Shown piece by piece: positions 9,564 through 17,714 of a stretch of DNA of 64,000 bases. The notes under the pieces were generated by a model. The model did no database searches and was not told the origin of the DNA. It was given only the letters and a program-made list of their open reading frames with translations. The translations under genes were made by a program, and so were the position numbers. How positions within the stretch are numbered: position 1 is the first letter of the stretch; every line of letters begins with the position of its first letter. The stretch is from Pseudomonas abieticivorans (lineage in GTDB: Bacteria; Pseudomonadota; Gammaproteobacteria; Pseudomonadales; Pseudomonadaceae): the NCBI RefSeq assembly GCF_023509015.1, contig NZ_CP094975.1, positions 5,511,501-5,575,500 on the forward strand. Direction: 5' to 3'.

Positions 9564-10865
9564 CTAAAGCGCCGCCTGTGGGTGGCGCCCCAGTACCCGT
9601 GAGTACTCGGCCTTTGCCGTTTGCTCGGTAAACTCGCCGGACCACTTGGACACCACCACCGTCGCCACGCTGTTGCCGATGGTATTGCAGGTGGCAATGG
9701 CCATGGACATGAACCGATAAACCCCGAACAGCAACGCCAAGCCCTCGGCTGGCAGCACCCCGATGGCGGTCACGGTGGCGGCAAACACCACAAAACTGCC
9801 ACCCGACACTGCGGCGGCGCCTTTGGATGTGACCAGCATGATGGCGACGATGCCCAGTTGTTGCTCCCAGGTCAGCGGCACCCCGTAAGCGTTGGCGATG
9901 AACAACACGCTCATGGACATGTAGATCGAGGTGCCGTCCAGGTTGAACGCATAGCCGGTGGGCAGCACCAGGCCGACACTCTGTTTGGAGCAGCCAAATT
10001 TTTCCAGTTTCTGCAGCAGTCGGGGCAGGGCGCTTTCCGAAGAGGCCGTGCCGAGCACGATGAGCACCTCATCCTTGATGTATTTCAGAAAACGCCACAG
10101 GCTGAAACCGGATAACCGGCACACTGCACCCAGCACCACGAAGATGAAGAACGCCACGCCCACGTAGAACATCAGCACCAGGTTGGCCAGCGACATGAGC
10201 ACCGCCGTGCCATTGCTGCCCACCGCATAGGCCACCGAGCCGAAGGCACCCAGCGGGGCGAACTTCATGATCAGGTTGATGAACTCGAAGAAGCATTCAG
10301 AGATGCGGTTGAGCCCCTCCTCGATCACCTCGCGACGTTCAGGCTTGAGTGCCAGCAAGGCAAAACCGAACAGGATGGAAATCACCAACACCTGCAGCAA
10401 TTGCCCGCCGGCAAAGGCGCCGACGAAGTTGTCCGGGAAAATGCCGTAGATAAAGTCCAACGTCGAGGCCGGCGCGTGCCCCTTGGCCACGGCGGCACTG
10501 GCCGCGGCTGCGGCGGCGCTGCTAGGGTGGGCATTGTGCATGCCCGAGCCGATCTGCAGCAGGTTACCCCACAACAGCCCAATCGCCAGCGCCAGGGTGG
10601 ACACCAGTTCGAAGTAAATCAGTGCGCGCAAGCCCACCTTGCCCACGCGCTTGATATCACCGGCCGAAGCGATGCCGTGCACCACGGTGAAAAATACCAA
10701 TGGCGCCACGGCGGTCTTGATCAGCTTTAGAAAGATGTCACCGAGAATTTTGAAGCTGGCAGCCAGTTCCGGCGCGACCAGGCCGAAGGCAATGCCGAGC
10801 GCCATGGCAGCGACGACCTGAAAGGTCAGGTCCTTGTAGAACGGTTTTTTGCTGGGAGTGGACAT
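9564..10865 (-). CDS. Dicarboxylate/amino acid:cation symporter (DAACS family)
   Basis: 433 residues, inner membrane, DctA/GltP type. Family marks are the serine-rich re-entrant loop here as LGTASSESALPRLL (about 265-278), the NLDGTSIYMSMSVLFIANAYG motif (about 308-326), and the C-terminal helix with CNTIGNSVATVVV. The substrate could be a C4-dicarboxylate or acidic amino acid. It lies 68 bp downstream of a fumarase/PcaB-superfamily lyase on the same strand, suggesting import of that lyase's substrate. The leader carries an AATAACAACAAC motif, so catabolite control by Crc/Hfq is likely (inference). Confidence 0.9.
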   Translation of the reverse strand: MSTPSKKPFYKDLTFQVVAAMALGIAFGLVAPELAASFKILGDIFLKLIKTAVAPLVFFTVVHGIASAGDIKRVGKVGLRALIYFELVSTLALAIGLLWGNLLQIGSGMHNAHPSSAAAAAASAAVAKGHAPASTLDFIYGIFPDNFVGAFAGGQLLQVLVISILFGFALLALKPERREVIEEGLNRISECFFEFINLIMKFAPLGAFGSVAYAVGSNGTAVLMSLANLVLMFYVGVAFFIFVVLGAVCRLSGFSLWRFLKYIKDEVLIVLGTASSESALPRLLQKLEKFGCSKQSVGLVLPTGYAFNLDGTSIYMSMSVLFIANAYGVPLTWEQQLGIVAIMLVTSKGAAAVSGGSFVVFAATVTAIGVLPAEGLALLFGVYRFMSMAIATCNTIGNSVATVVVSKWSGEFTEQTAKAEYSRVLGRHPQAAL

Positions 10866-10877
10866 GTCTGCAATCTC

Positions 10878-10889
10878 GTTGTTGTTATT
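10878..10889 (-). promoter_or_regulatory. Crc/Hfq-type CA motif ahead of the DAACS symporter
   Basis: On the minus strand AATAACAACAAC fits the AAnAAnAA pattern recognised by Hfq with Crc in pseudomonads. It ends 13 bases before the start codon, over the ribosome binding region. Confidence 0.55.
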
Positions 10890-10933
10890 GGCGAGCGACA
10901 GGCAGGGCCCGATACAGGTAGGGCCCGGCTGGG

Positions 10934-12289
10934 TCAGCGTTTGACGGAGCCCTCGCGAGCCAGCGCGATGTCGACCATCTGTGGGGCCAGGCCCAGGTAG
11001 TTGGCAGGGTCGGTCAGGCGTTTGAGTTCATTGATGTCCAACTGCGCGGTGGCTTCACCCTGGGCCAGCAAGGCGTCGAGCAGGCTCAGGCCTTCGTCGT
11101 TGGCCAGCCGGCAGGCGGCGTACACCACGTCGTGGGCCACCTGGCGGCCGAGCGCAGGGGCCAGCCCCATCATCACGGCCTCGGCGACAATCAGGCCCTG
11201 GGTCATGTCCAGGTTCTTGCGCATGCGCTCGGGGCGCACTTCAAGCCCCGCTAGCATGAATTTGGCCTGGCCCAGGGAGGCTGCACTGAGGGCAAAGGCT
11301 TCGGGGATGGCAATCCACTCCGCTTGCCAAGGGCCGGTGGAGCGCTCGAAGTCCTGGATCATGGCGTCGAGCATCAACCCGGCCTGTTGGCGCACGCCCT
11401 TGGCGGCGGCGTACATCAGCTCGCACGAGATAGGGTTGCGTTTTTGCGGCATGGTGCTGCTGGCGCCGCGCCCCTTGACGAACGGCTCGTACACTTCGCC
11501 CAGTTCGCTGGTCATCATCATCATGACGTCCAGGGCCACTTTGCCTAGCGAGCCTGTGACCAGGCCGAGGAAATTCAGGGTTTCGGCCAGGCCATCGCGG
11601 GCCACATGCCAAGTGGCCTGCGGCACGCCAAGGCCCAGTTCGGCCATCAACGCGTGTTGCACTTCAAGGCCTTTGTTGCCCAGGGAGGCCAATGTGCCAG
11701 CGGCGCCTGCAAACTGGCCGACTTCTACCCGTGGGCGCAGTTCCACCAAGCGCTCGGCGTGCCGGTCGAACATGCTCAGCCATACCGCGCACTTGTAGCC
11801 GAAGGTGATGGGCAGGGCATGCTGCAGATGGGTACGCCCAGCCATGGGCGTGTCGCGAAAGCGCGTGGCCAGGTCGGCCAGCAGCCCGCGTACCGCTTGG
11901 ATGTCACGCGCTACCAAGGCCAGCGCGGCGCGTACCTGCAGTACGACGGCGGTGTCCATGATGTCTTGGGTGGTGGCCCCCCAATGCACGTAGCGGCCTG
12001 CTTCACCGCAGATCTTCGACAGTTGCTCGACCAAGGGCAGTATCGGGTAGCCGACGATTTCGGTTTCGTGCTGCATCAATGCCATGTCCAAGGCCGCGAA
12101 GGTGGAATGCGCGGCGATCTGTTCGGCCGCTTCGGCCGGGATCACGCTGCAGCGCGCTTGCGCCCGGGCCAGGGCGACTTCCACCTCGATGTAACGTTCG
12201 ATCAGGGCTTGGTCGGAAAACACCTGGCGCATTTCGGCAGTGCCGAACATGTCGCGGAACAGGGCGGAATCGAAAACAGTAGTGGACAT
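10934..12289 (-). CDS. Fumarase/aspartase-superfamily lyase, PcaB/adenylosuccinate lyase-like
   Basis: 451 residues, cytoplasmic, homotetrameric in relatives. The signature GASSTMPQKRNPISCE (about 279-294) is the family's flexible loop with the catalytic Ser. Other conserved blocks are VHWGATTQDIMDT (about 101-113) and AGRTHLQHALPITFG (about 153-167). The C-terminus has the ADSL_C-like extension found in 3-carboxy-cis,cis-muconate cycloisomerase and related lyases. No other protocatechuate genes are near, and it sits with a dicarboxylate/amino acid symporter and a GntR regulator. I therefore favour a lyase acting on an imported fumaryl- or succinyl-type adduct rather than aromatic degradation. 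Substrate unproven. Confidence 0.82.
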   Translation of the reverse strand: MSTTVFDSALFRDMFGTAEMRQVFSDQALIERYIEVEVALARAQARCSVIPAEAAEQIAAHSTFAALDMALMQHETEIVGYPILPLVEQLSKICGEAGRYVHWGATTQDIMDTAVVLQVRAALALVARDIQAVRGLLADLATRFRDTPMAGRTHLQHALPITFGYKCAVWLSMFDRHAERLVELRPRVEVGQFAGAAGTLASLGNKGLEVQHALMAELGLGVPQATWHVARDGLAETLNFLGLVTGSLGKVALDVMMMMTSELGEVYEPFVKGRGASSTMPQKRNPISCELMYAAAKGVRQQAGLMLDAMIQDFERSTGPWQAEWIAIPEAFALSAASLGQAKFMLAGLEVRPERMRKNLDMTQGLIVAEAVMMGLAPALGRQVAHDVVYAACRLANDEGLSLLDALLAQGEATAQLDINELKRLTDPANYLGLAPQMVDIALAREGSVKR

Positions 12290-12302
12290 GGCGTGATCCT
12301 GA

Positions 12303-12315
12303 TTATGTTGTTATT
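12303..12315 (-). promoter_or_regulatory. Crc/Hfq-type CA motif ahead of the PcaB-like lyase
   Basis: On the minus strand AATAACAACATAA lies directly upstream of the AGGA ribosome binding site (2 bases away) and overlaps nothing coding. Confidence 0.5.
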
Positions 12316-12317
12316 GA

Positions 12318-12340
12318 ACGTACATAATATATATGTACGT
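12318..12340. promoter_or_regulatory. 23-bp palindromic operator, likely GntR site
   Basis: ACGTACATA-ATATA-TATGTACGT: perfect 9-bp arms around a 5-bp centre, in the 116-bp gap between the divergent lyase and regulator genes. It is the only strong palindrome there and is AT-rich against a GC-rich background. Assignment to the adjacent GntR protein is inference from position. Confidence 0.7.
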
Positions 12341-12405
12341 ACATAATTCTTGCGCCCTGGCTGGTACACTGTCAACTCGTTAAAAACTCTGGGCTGACGG
12401 AAGGT

Positions 12406-13143
12406 ATGAGCGAGACGCGCTACGCAGTGATCGCAAAGGACTTGATGGAGGGGATTGCCAGCGGGCGCTACCCTGTGGGTTCGCTGCTGCCGACTGAGTT
12501 CGAGCTGTGCGAGTTGTATGAGGTCAGCCGGCACACGGTGCGGGCGGCGATCAGCCAATTGCAGACCCAGGGCATGGTGTCGCGGCGCAAAAAGGTCGGT
12601 ACCCGGGTTGAGGCGGCCGCGCCCCGTGGCGGCTATTCACAGTCATTGGCCACCGTGGCAGACCTCGCGCACTTGGCTGAAACCCAGGTGCGCAGCATTC
12701 AGCAGGTCAGCCACTTCGTCGCCGACATTGCCCAGGCCCGACGGTTGGGCCTTGAACCGGGCGAGCATTATTTTTGCGTGTCGAGCATCCGCGTCGATCG
12801 TGAAAACGCCTTGGCGCCGCTGTGTTGGACGGATGTCTACGCGCTAAAGCAGTACTCGTCCGTGATCGAGTTGGCCGAACAGCATCCCGGCCAACTGATC
12901 GCGGCGTTGATCGAACAGCACTTTGGCCGCCACATCGATGTGGTCGACCAGCAGGTACGTGCAGTGCTGCTGAGTGCGGAGATTGCCAAGGCACTCAACG
13001 CCGAAGTGGGTTCGCCGGGGCTCAATATTTTGCGACAGTACCGGGATGACGAAGGGAAACTCATGGTGGCTTCGGAAACCATCCACCCGGACGATCGCTT
13101 TACCTTGGTCACGCAACTCAAGCGGGAGAAGGCTCAAGGCTGA
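12406..13143 (+). CDS. GntR-family transcriptional regulator, HutC/UTRA subfamily
   Basis: 245 residues. The winged helix (about 5-70) shows LMEGIASGRYPVGSLLPTEFELCELYEVSRHTVRAAI and the wing GMVSRRKKVGT. The UTRA effector-binding domain spans about 95-240 with the FCVSSIRV and LNILRQYRDDEGKLM strands. It is divergent from the lyase/symporter pair and probably controls it through the palindrome at 12318-12340. The effector is probably the lyase substrate or product (inference). Confidence 0.9.
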   Translation: MSETRYAVIAKDLMEGIASGRYPVGSLLPTEFELCELYEVSRHTVRAAISQLQTQGMVSRRKKVGTRVEAAAPRGGYSQSLATVADLAHLAETQVRSIQQVSHFVADIAQARRLGLEPGEHYFCVSSIRVDRENALAPLCWTDVYALKQYSSVIELAEQHPGQLIAALIEQHFGRHIDVVDQQVRAVLLSAEIAKALNAEVGSPGLNILRQYRDDEGKLMVASETIHPDDRFTLVTQLKREKAQG

Positions 13144-13203
13144 CCCCAAAATCCAATAGCCTGCCTATACTGGCGGCCAACCCTGTTTAATAAGGAAATG
13201 GAC

Positions 13204-13365
13204 ATGTTCACCTGTTACCACCTGAGCGAACCGGAATACACCCCAGCCCACGGCCAGAACGGCTCCGTGAGTGGAGCGATTACGGCGTGGGAGCTGAAAA
13301 ATCTGGCTCTCAATGCAAAGGGGTTCGTCACATGTCCAAAGAGTTACTCGGAGTTTCTGCTATAG
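13204..13365 (+). CDS. Possible small ORF of 53 residues
   Basis: An ATG at 13204 with TAAGGA seven bases upstream opens a 53-codon frame starting MFTCYHLSEPEY. It overlaps the start of the membrane protein gene at 13332 by 34 bases in another frame. I recognise no family. The ribosome binding site is good but codon use cannot be judged at this length, so it may be a leader ORF or chance. Confidence 0.3.
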   Translation: MFTCYHLSEPEYTPAHGQNGSVSGAITAWELKNLALNAKGFVTCPKSYSEFLL

Positions 13366-13688
13366 GGTTGATGGTGCTGGGCGAGTTTTGCGCTATTTAC
13401 AGCGAGGTGGTGGCGGCCCGGTTGGCCCATACCGGGCAGACCTCCTGGGCGGAACTCGCGCTGCCGGTGGCGGTGATGTGTTTCGCCGGCTTTTGCCTGA
13501 TCGGCGCTTACTGGCTGGGGTTTGTCGCGGTGGGGGACATCTGGCTGATCACCGTGGTGTCGGTGACTTCTTTGCTGCTGCTCGAACCGCTGGTGATCTG
13601 GTGCCTGTTTGCCGAGGCTCCGGGGCGCGGGGCGCTGATCGGGTTTTGCCTGGGGGCATTGGGCATGCTGTCGGCGGTGTTCCTGTAA
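13332..13688 (+). CDS. Small four-helix inner-membrane protein, unknown
   Basis: 118 residues, start at 13332 with AAAGGGG eight bases ahead. Four hydrophobic helices fill the protein (about 5-25, 38-57, 62-90, 98-117), with ELA, AEAPGRG as short polar links. The size and four-helix layout recall half-length DMT or small multidrug resistance proteins, but the Glu14 signature of SMR proteins is not in the right context, although a Glu lies in the first helix (VLGEFCAIYSE). I do not recognise the family. It is followed by a REP doublet. Confidence 0.6.
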   Translation: MSKELLGVSAIGLMVLGEFCAIYSEVVAARLAHTGQTSWAELALPVAVMCFAGFCLIGAYWLGFVAVGDIWLITVVSVTSLLLLEPLVIWCLFAEAPGRGALIGFCLGALGMLSAVFL

Positions 13689-13700
13689 ACCTTACTGCCC

Positions 13701-13785
13701 GTAGGAGCGGATTTATCCGCGAAAAGCACGCCACGGTTTGCCTGATACACGGCGTCGCGCGTTTCGCGGCTAAAGCCACTCCTAC
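13701..13785. repeat. REP inverted doublet
   Basis: GTAGGAGCGGATTTATCCGC then GAAAA at 13701-13725, and an inverted diverged copy TTTCGCGGCTAAAGCCACTC then CTAC at 13762-13785, separated by 36 bp. Confidence 0.85.
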
Positions 13786-13798
13786 AAGGGTAAAAGGC

Positions 13799-13915
13799 CT
13801 AATCGCGCTTGCGCCGGCCAGCCCACAGCGCGCTCAGGAAATCGAACAGAAAAGCCCCCACGCCAAACACGGCGATCAGGCAGAGGATCGCCAAGCCAAC
13901 GGTTGAATGATTCAT
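13799..13915 (-). CDS. Small single-pass membrane protein, 38 residues
   Basis: The minus strand encodes 38 residues starting MNHSTVGLAILCLIAVFG and ending WAGRRKRD. One hydrophobic helix (about 6-31) followed by a basic tail RRKRD gives a clear N-out/C-in prediction. The start is backed by AGGA seven bases upstream. It lies between a REP doublet and the lipoprotein gene and has the composition of a real small membrane peptide. Function unknown. Confidence 0.6.
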   Translation of the reverse strand: MNHSTVGLAILCLIAVFGVGAFLFDFLSALWAGRRKRD

Positions 13916-14058
13916 GTTGACATCCTGCTTCTCGGTTAAGCCTGGATCATAACCCCGTAGCGCCGGGCTTCAAGTGACGTTACACGATCTTTACTCAGCG
14001 CCTGGCCGCCTATACTCATAGGTACGAATCTGGGCCGCGCGCGAGGGGAGGCACGATC

Positions 14059-15060
14059 ATGAACCGATGTTCGCTGATCGTCGCCGTGCTGCTGGTGCTG
14101 GGCGGCTGTAGCGGGGTGAATCGCGGGCCGGTGGCGCCGCCAGTGGTGGTGCCTGCGCTGACTTGGCAGCGGGTGGATGCTGATATCGCGGCCGCCTCCC
14201 AAAACGCCACTGCCCAGGCGCGGGTGTTTGCCCGTGGTTCCATGGAGCACTGGCGCACGCTGGTGTACGCGCGCACCGATGAAAACTTCATCCCCTGGTT
14301 CAGCAGTTACTGGACCCAGGAATGGTTGGCCATGAAAGTGTCCTGGTACAGCATCAGTGCCGGGCATGATCAGGATGCGGCCAGCACCCGACTGGCGGTG
14401 TACCTGCAGGATCAGTACAAGGACCGCGTGCTGGCACCCGTGGCGGTGGAAACCGAACCCGATGCGATCATGGCCCAGGCCGCCGATTTTTATGTGCAAC
14501 TGATGGCCACGCAGTTGCCGGTCATCGCCCAGCAAAACGCCGTGCCGGTCGATCAGTTCGGCCAACGGCTCAAACGGATAGCGGCGATCAAGGCGGCGCC
14601 TGAACAGAGCGCATCCCTTTACCAACTGGTGCACGCCCAGCCCTTGGCCACGCAACCTGCGTACGCCGGGCTGATCAACCAGGTGCGCAGCGGCACCGGC
14701 TCAGACCTGTCCCAGGCCGGCATCTCACCGGTGGCCAAGCGCACCAGCGAAAAACTCGAGGCGCAATTTGCCAGCCGCAGCGCTGCGGGTGCCGTGGCAG
14801 CCGTGACGGGGCGGGTGGTGGGTTCGGTGATTTCCTTGGGGGTGGCCGGCATTCGCGCCATGCTGCACGAAAGCGAACGCCCGGAAATGGAATCGCAACT
14901 GCGCGCCAACCTGGGGGGCGCATTCGATCAGGCCTGGCTGAGGTTGATGAACAACCCCAGCACCGGAGTGATGGCCGGGGTATACGGGCTGGCCACGACC
15001 GTGGAGGCCAGCGTGGCGGCGCTGGCGCCTAATTGCCCGGCAGGCACGGTCAGTTGTTGA
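14059..15060 (+). CDS. Predicted lipoprotein, unknown function
   Basis: 333 residues with a lipoprotein signal: MNRCSLIVAVLLVLGGC, lipobox LGGC with the acylated Cys at residue 17, no Asp at +2 (Ser), so outer-membrane sorting is expected. The body is mostly helical. A Gly/Ala-rich hydrophobic stretch at about 236-268 (AAGAVAAVTGRVVGSVISLGVAG) could insert in or pack against the membrane. GGAGG lies upstream of the start. The last 11 bases overlap the convergent ada gene. I do not recognise a named family. Confidence 0.7.
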   Translation: MNRCSLIVAVLLVLGGCSGVNRGPVAPPVVVPALTWQRVDADIAAASQNATAQARVFARGSMEHWRTLVYARTDENFIPWFSSYWTQEWLAMKVSWYSISAGHDQDAASTRLAVYLQDQYKDRVLAPVAVETEPDAIMAQAADFYVQLMATQLPVIAQQNAVPVDQFGQRLKRIAAIKAAPEQSASLYQLVHAQPLATQPAYAGLINQVRSGTGSDLSQAGISPVAKRTSEKLEAQFASRSAAGAVAAVTGRVVGSVISLGVAGIRAMLHESERPEMESQLRANLGGAFDQAWLRLMNNPSTGVMAGVYGLATTVEASVAALAPNCPAGTVSC

Positions 15061-16129
15061 GTGGGGCGGGTGCCTCGCGCGCCAGCAACAACCGTTTGCG
15101 CTCCACCCCCCAACGGTAGCCCGACAAGCCGCCATCGCTGCGCACCACGCGGTGGCAGGGGATCGCCACCGCCAGGCGGTTGGCCCCGCAGGCCTGGGCC
15201 ACGGCGCGCGAGGACTGGGGTGCCCCGATCATCCGGGCGATTTCGGCATAACTGGCCGTGCTGCCAACGGGCAGGGTGCGCAAGGCCTGCCACACACGTT
15301 CCTGAAAGGCGGTGCCGCGCACATCCAGTGGCAGGTCCAGGCCCAATGCGGGGGCTTCGATAAAGCCCACCACCTTGGCAATCAACGCTTCGAAAGCCGC
15401 CTCGCCGCCCTTGAAGTGCGCACGGGGGAAGCGGTCCTGCAGCTCGCGGGCCAAGGCGTCCGGGTCGTCGCCCAGCAGGATCGCGCACACCCCGCGGTCG
15501 CTCTGGGCAACCAGAATCGAGCCCAGCGAACACTCGCCCACGGCAAAGCGGATATCGGTGTTGGCGCCGCCTGCACGATAGTCGGCAGGCTTCATGCCCA
15601 GCACCCCGTCGGCCGTTTCGTAAAAGCGGCTGTTGGCGTTGAAGCCGGCCTGGTAAAGCGCGTCGGTGACCGAGCCACCTTGGGCCAACTGCTCGCGCAT
15701 CCGCCGCGCCCGGATGGCGGCGGCATAGGCCTTGGGCGTAACCCCGGTGCAGGCCTTGAACACGCGGTGAAAGTGGTGCGGGCTCAAACCCACCTGCTGG
15801 GCAAGCTCGGCAAGGCTTGGCAGCGTATGGGCCTGTTCGAGCAGTTGGCAGGCCTGGGTCACCCGCACGGCCTGTTGCCGGGCCACGCTGCTCTGGTCGG
15901 CGCCCGAGCGCTTACTGGGCCGGTAGCCTGCCGCTTCGGCTTGGGCCGCGCTGTCGTAGAACTCGACATTTTCCCGGCGTGGCAGCCTGGCGGTGCTGCT
16001 GGGGCGGCAGTACACCCCGGTGGTTTTCACCGCGTACACGAATAGCCCGTCGGCCTTGGCGTCACGGGCAACGACGGCTTGCCAGCGCAGGTCTTGTTCG
16101 GGGGTGGGTAAAGGCACGGTGGTTTCCAT
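15050..16129 (-). CDS. ada: Ada-type AraC regulator / O6-methylguanine-DNA methyltransferase with altered zinc site
   Basis: 359 residues from the ATG at 16129 (AAGGA upstream; the longer frame to 16177 lacks a ribosome site). Order: Ada zinc-binding domain (about 11-78), AraC-type HTH (about 85-185, with LSPHHFHRVFKACTGVTPKAY), and MGMT domain (about 190-355). The acceptor Cys325 in VAIPCHRVV is intact, so O6-methylguanine repair should work. In the N-terminal domain only Cys41 remains (CRPSSTAR). The other three zinc ligands of E. coli Ada are serine here (Ser45, Ser72, Ser75 in YRPSKRS). The protein may not sense methyl-phosphotriesters in the classic way. This may be a recognised Ada subgroup rather than decay, as the rest is well kept. 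Confidence 0.9.
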   Translation of the reverse strand: METTVPLPTPEQDLRWQAVVARDAKADGLFVYAVKTTGVYCRPSSTARLPRRENVEFYDSAAQAEAAGYRPSKRSGADQSSVARQQAVRVTQACQLLEQAHTLPSLAELAQQVGLSPHHFHRVFKACTGVTPKAYAAAIRARRMREQLAQGGSVTDALYQAGFNANSRFYETADGVLGMKPADYRAGGANTDIRFAVGECSLGSILVAQSDRGVCAILLGDDPDALARELQDRFPRAHFKGGEAAFEALIAKVVGFIEAPALGLDLPLDVRGTAFQERVWQALRTLPVGSTASYAEIARMIGAPQSSRAVAQACGANRLAVAIPCHRVVRSDGGLSGYRWGVERKRLLLAREAPAPLNN

Positions 16130-16247
16130 GGCGGCGGTCCTTGAAGTATCGCGTTGGGCCCAGCTTATGGGAACCACGTTGGCTAAAAACTCCGAGTCTT
16201 GCGGTCAAACTTGACACCTGCGCTGCTTGGGGGCATGAATGCCTTAA

Positions 16248-16263
16248 AGGAACGATCGTTCCT
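16248..16263. promoter_or_regulatory. TetR operator upstream of the tetR pseudogene
   Basis: AGGAACGATCGTTCCT is a perfect 16-bp palindrome 26 bp before the TetR start. A TTGACA box lies at 16211-16216, so the site would overlap the promoter start region and give autoregulation. The same core recurs at 16915-16926. Confidence 0.75.
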
Positions 16264-16288
16264 CTTACTCTCGAAAAGGCAGGTGCGC

Positions 16289-16859
16289 ATGCGCTATAGC
16301 GCGCAACACAAGGCACAGACCCGTGAGCGACTGGTGAAGGCCGCGGGTGCCCTGGCCAAACGGCAAGGCTTCGGCACTACGGGCGTTGACGGCCTGATGG
16401 GGGCTGCGGGGCTGAAAGGCTCCTCGTTCTACCATCACTTCGCGTCCAAGGGCGAACTGCTCAAGGACATCATCGAGCAGGAGTTCGAAGGCTCGCGCCT
16501 GCTGCTGATCGGTCGCCAGGACAGTTCGCGCACCCAATTGATCAAGCAGACCAAGGCTTACCTGAGTCAGGAGCATCTGGACAACGCCGAGCAGGGGGTG
16601 TGTGCTGCCGCGCTTGAGCTGCGAAGTGGCCCGTGCCGATGAACCGGTGCGCCAGGCCTTCGAAGCGGGCGTATCGACCATGCACGCGGACATGGCCAAG
16701 GTGGTGGGCGACCCGGCCGCCTGGGCGGTGATGGCCCTTGAGGTGGGCGCGATCATGCTGGCCGCCGGCATGGCCAGTGCCCAGGGCCAGCAACAGGTGC
16801 TGCAGGCCTGCCGGCAATTCGCCGTGCGTACCATCGAAGCCAACAGCGCCAACGCCTGA
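16289..16859 (+). pseudogene. TetR-family regulator split by a one-base frameshift
   Basis: The N-terminal part (residues 1-102) has a normal TetR helix-turn-helix: RERLVKAAGALAKRQGFGTTGVDGL then GLKGSSFYHHFASKGEL. The frame shifts in the G5 run at 16594-16598. Removing one G makes the sequence continue as EQGCVLPRLSCEVARADEPVR and on to a stop at 16859, a complete TetR of about 190 residues. As written, the product ends at 16642 with a wrong 16-residue tail. This is either a real loss-of-function or variable homopolymer, or a sequencing error. The family and the AACGATCGTT operators resemble AcuR/YxaF-like repressors of electrophile or acyl-compound genes. Confidence 0.8.
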
Positions 16860-16912
16860 CACTACACTTTGATGGGCTTGACGCCTGCCAGCAGGCTGCT
16901 TATTGTTCTTTA

Positions 16913-16928
16913 AGGAACGATCGTTCGG
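16913..16928. promoter_or_regulatory. Second TetR operator, upstream of the SDR gene
   Basis: AGGAACGATCGTTCGG shares the 12-bp palindrome GAACGATCGTTC (16915-16926) with the site at 16248-16263. It lies 15 bp before the SDR start codon, so the TetR protein probably controls the SDR/isomerase operon. Confidence 0.72.
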
Positions 16929-16943
16929 TAAATAGGGGGCACC

Positions 16944-17678
16944 ATGCACAACAATGACAAGAAAGTGGTACTGGTTATCGGCGCCGGCGACGCCACGGGC
17001 GGGGCCATCGCTAAGCGCTTTGCCCGCGAAGGCTATGTGGCCTGTGTCACCCGGCGCAGCGCCGACAAGCTGCAGCCGCTGGTGGAGGCTATCCGCGCCG
17101 AGGGCGGTGAGGCCCATGGTTTCGCCTCCGATGCGCGCAAAGAGGAGGAGGTGAGCGCGCTGGTTGAACAGATCGAAAGCCAGATCGGCCCTATCGAAGC
17201 CTTCGTGTTCAACATCGGCGCCAACGTGCCGTGCAGCATCCTTGAGGAGACGGCGCGCAAGTATTTCAAGATCTGGGAGATGGCCTGCTTTTCCGGGTTC
17301 TTGACCGGCCAGGCGGTGGCCCGGCGCATGGTCACCCGCGGGCGCGGCACGATTGTGTTTACCGGCGCCACGGCCGGGCTGCGCGGGGCGGCCAATTTCG
17401 CCGCCTTCGCCGGTGCCAAGCATGGCATCCGGGCCCTGGCGCAGAGCATGGCCAGGGAGCTGGGGCCGCGCAATATTCACGTGGCCCACGTGGTGGTGGA
17501 CGGTGCCATCGACACCGACTTCATCCGCGACAGCTTTCCTGAACGCTACGCCCTGAAAGACCAGGACGGCATCCTGAACCCCGAGCACATCGCCGATAAC
17601 TACTGGTTTTTGCACGCCCAGCCACGGGATGCCTGGACCTTCGAACTCGACCTGCGCCCTTACATGGAACGCTGGTAA
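16944..17678 (+). CDS. SDR-family protein with Phe in place of the catalytic Tyr (SDR_c10-like)
   Basis: 244 residues, Rossmann fold. The nucleotide motif IGAGDATGGAIA (about 12-23) is an incomplete match to TGxxxGxG. The active-site YxxxK reads Phe155-Ala-Gly-Ala-Lys159, so Tyr is missing while Lys stays; a Thr replaces the usual Ser in FTGATAG. These are the known marks of the SDR_c10 subgroup, which keeps the fold but lacks the classical tetrad, so ordinary alcohol dehydrogenase chemistry is doubtful. It heads an operon with a DsbA-fold isomerase 36 bp downstream and has a TetR operator immediately upstream. Confidence 0.85.
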   Translation: MHNNDKKVVLVIGAGDATGGAIAKRFAREGYVACVTRRSADKLQPLVEAIRAEGGEAHGFASDARKEEEVSALVEQIESQIGPIEAFVFNIGANVPCSILEETARKYFKIWEMACFSGFLTGQAVARRMVTRGRGTIVFTGATAGLRGAANFAAFAGAKHGIRALAQSMARELGPRNIHVAHVVVDGAIDTDFIRDSFPERYALKDQDGILNPEHIADNYWFLHAQPRDAWTFELDLRPYMERW

Positions 17679-17714
17679 GCCTGCTACGCCAACCTGTTTA
17701 TCCAAGGAGTTTCC

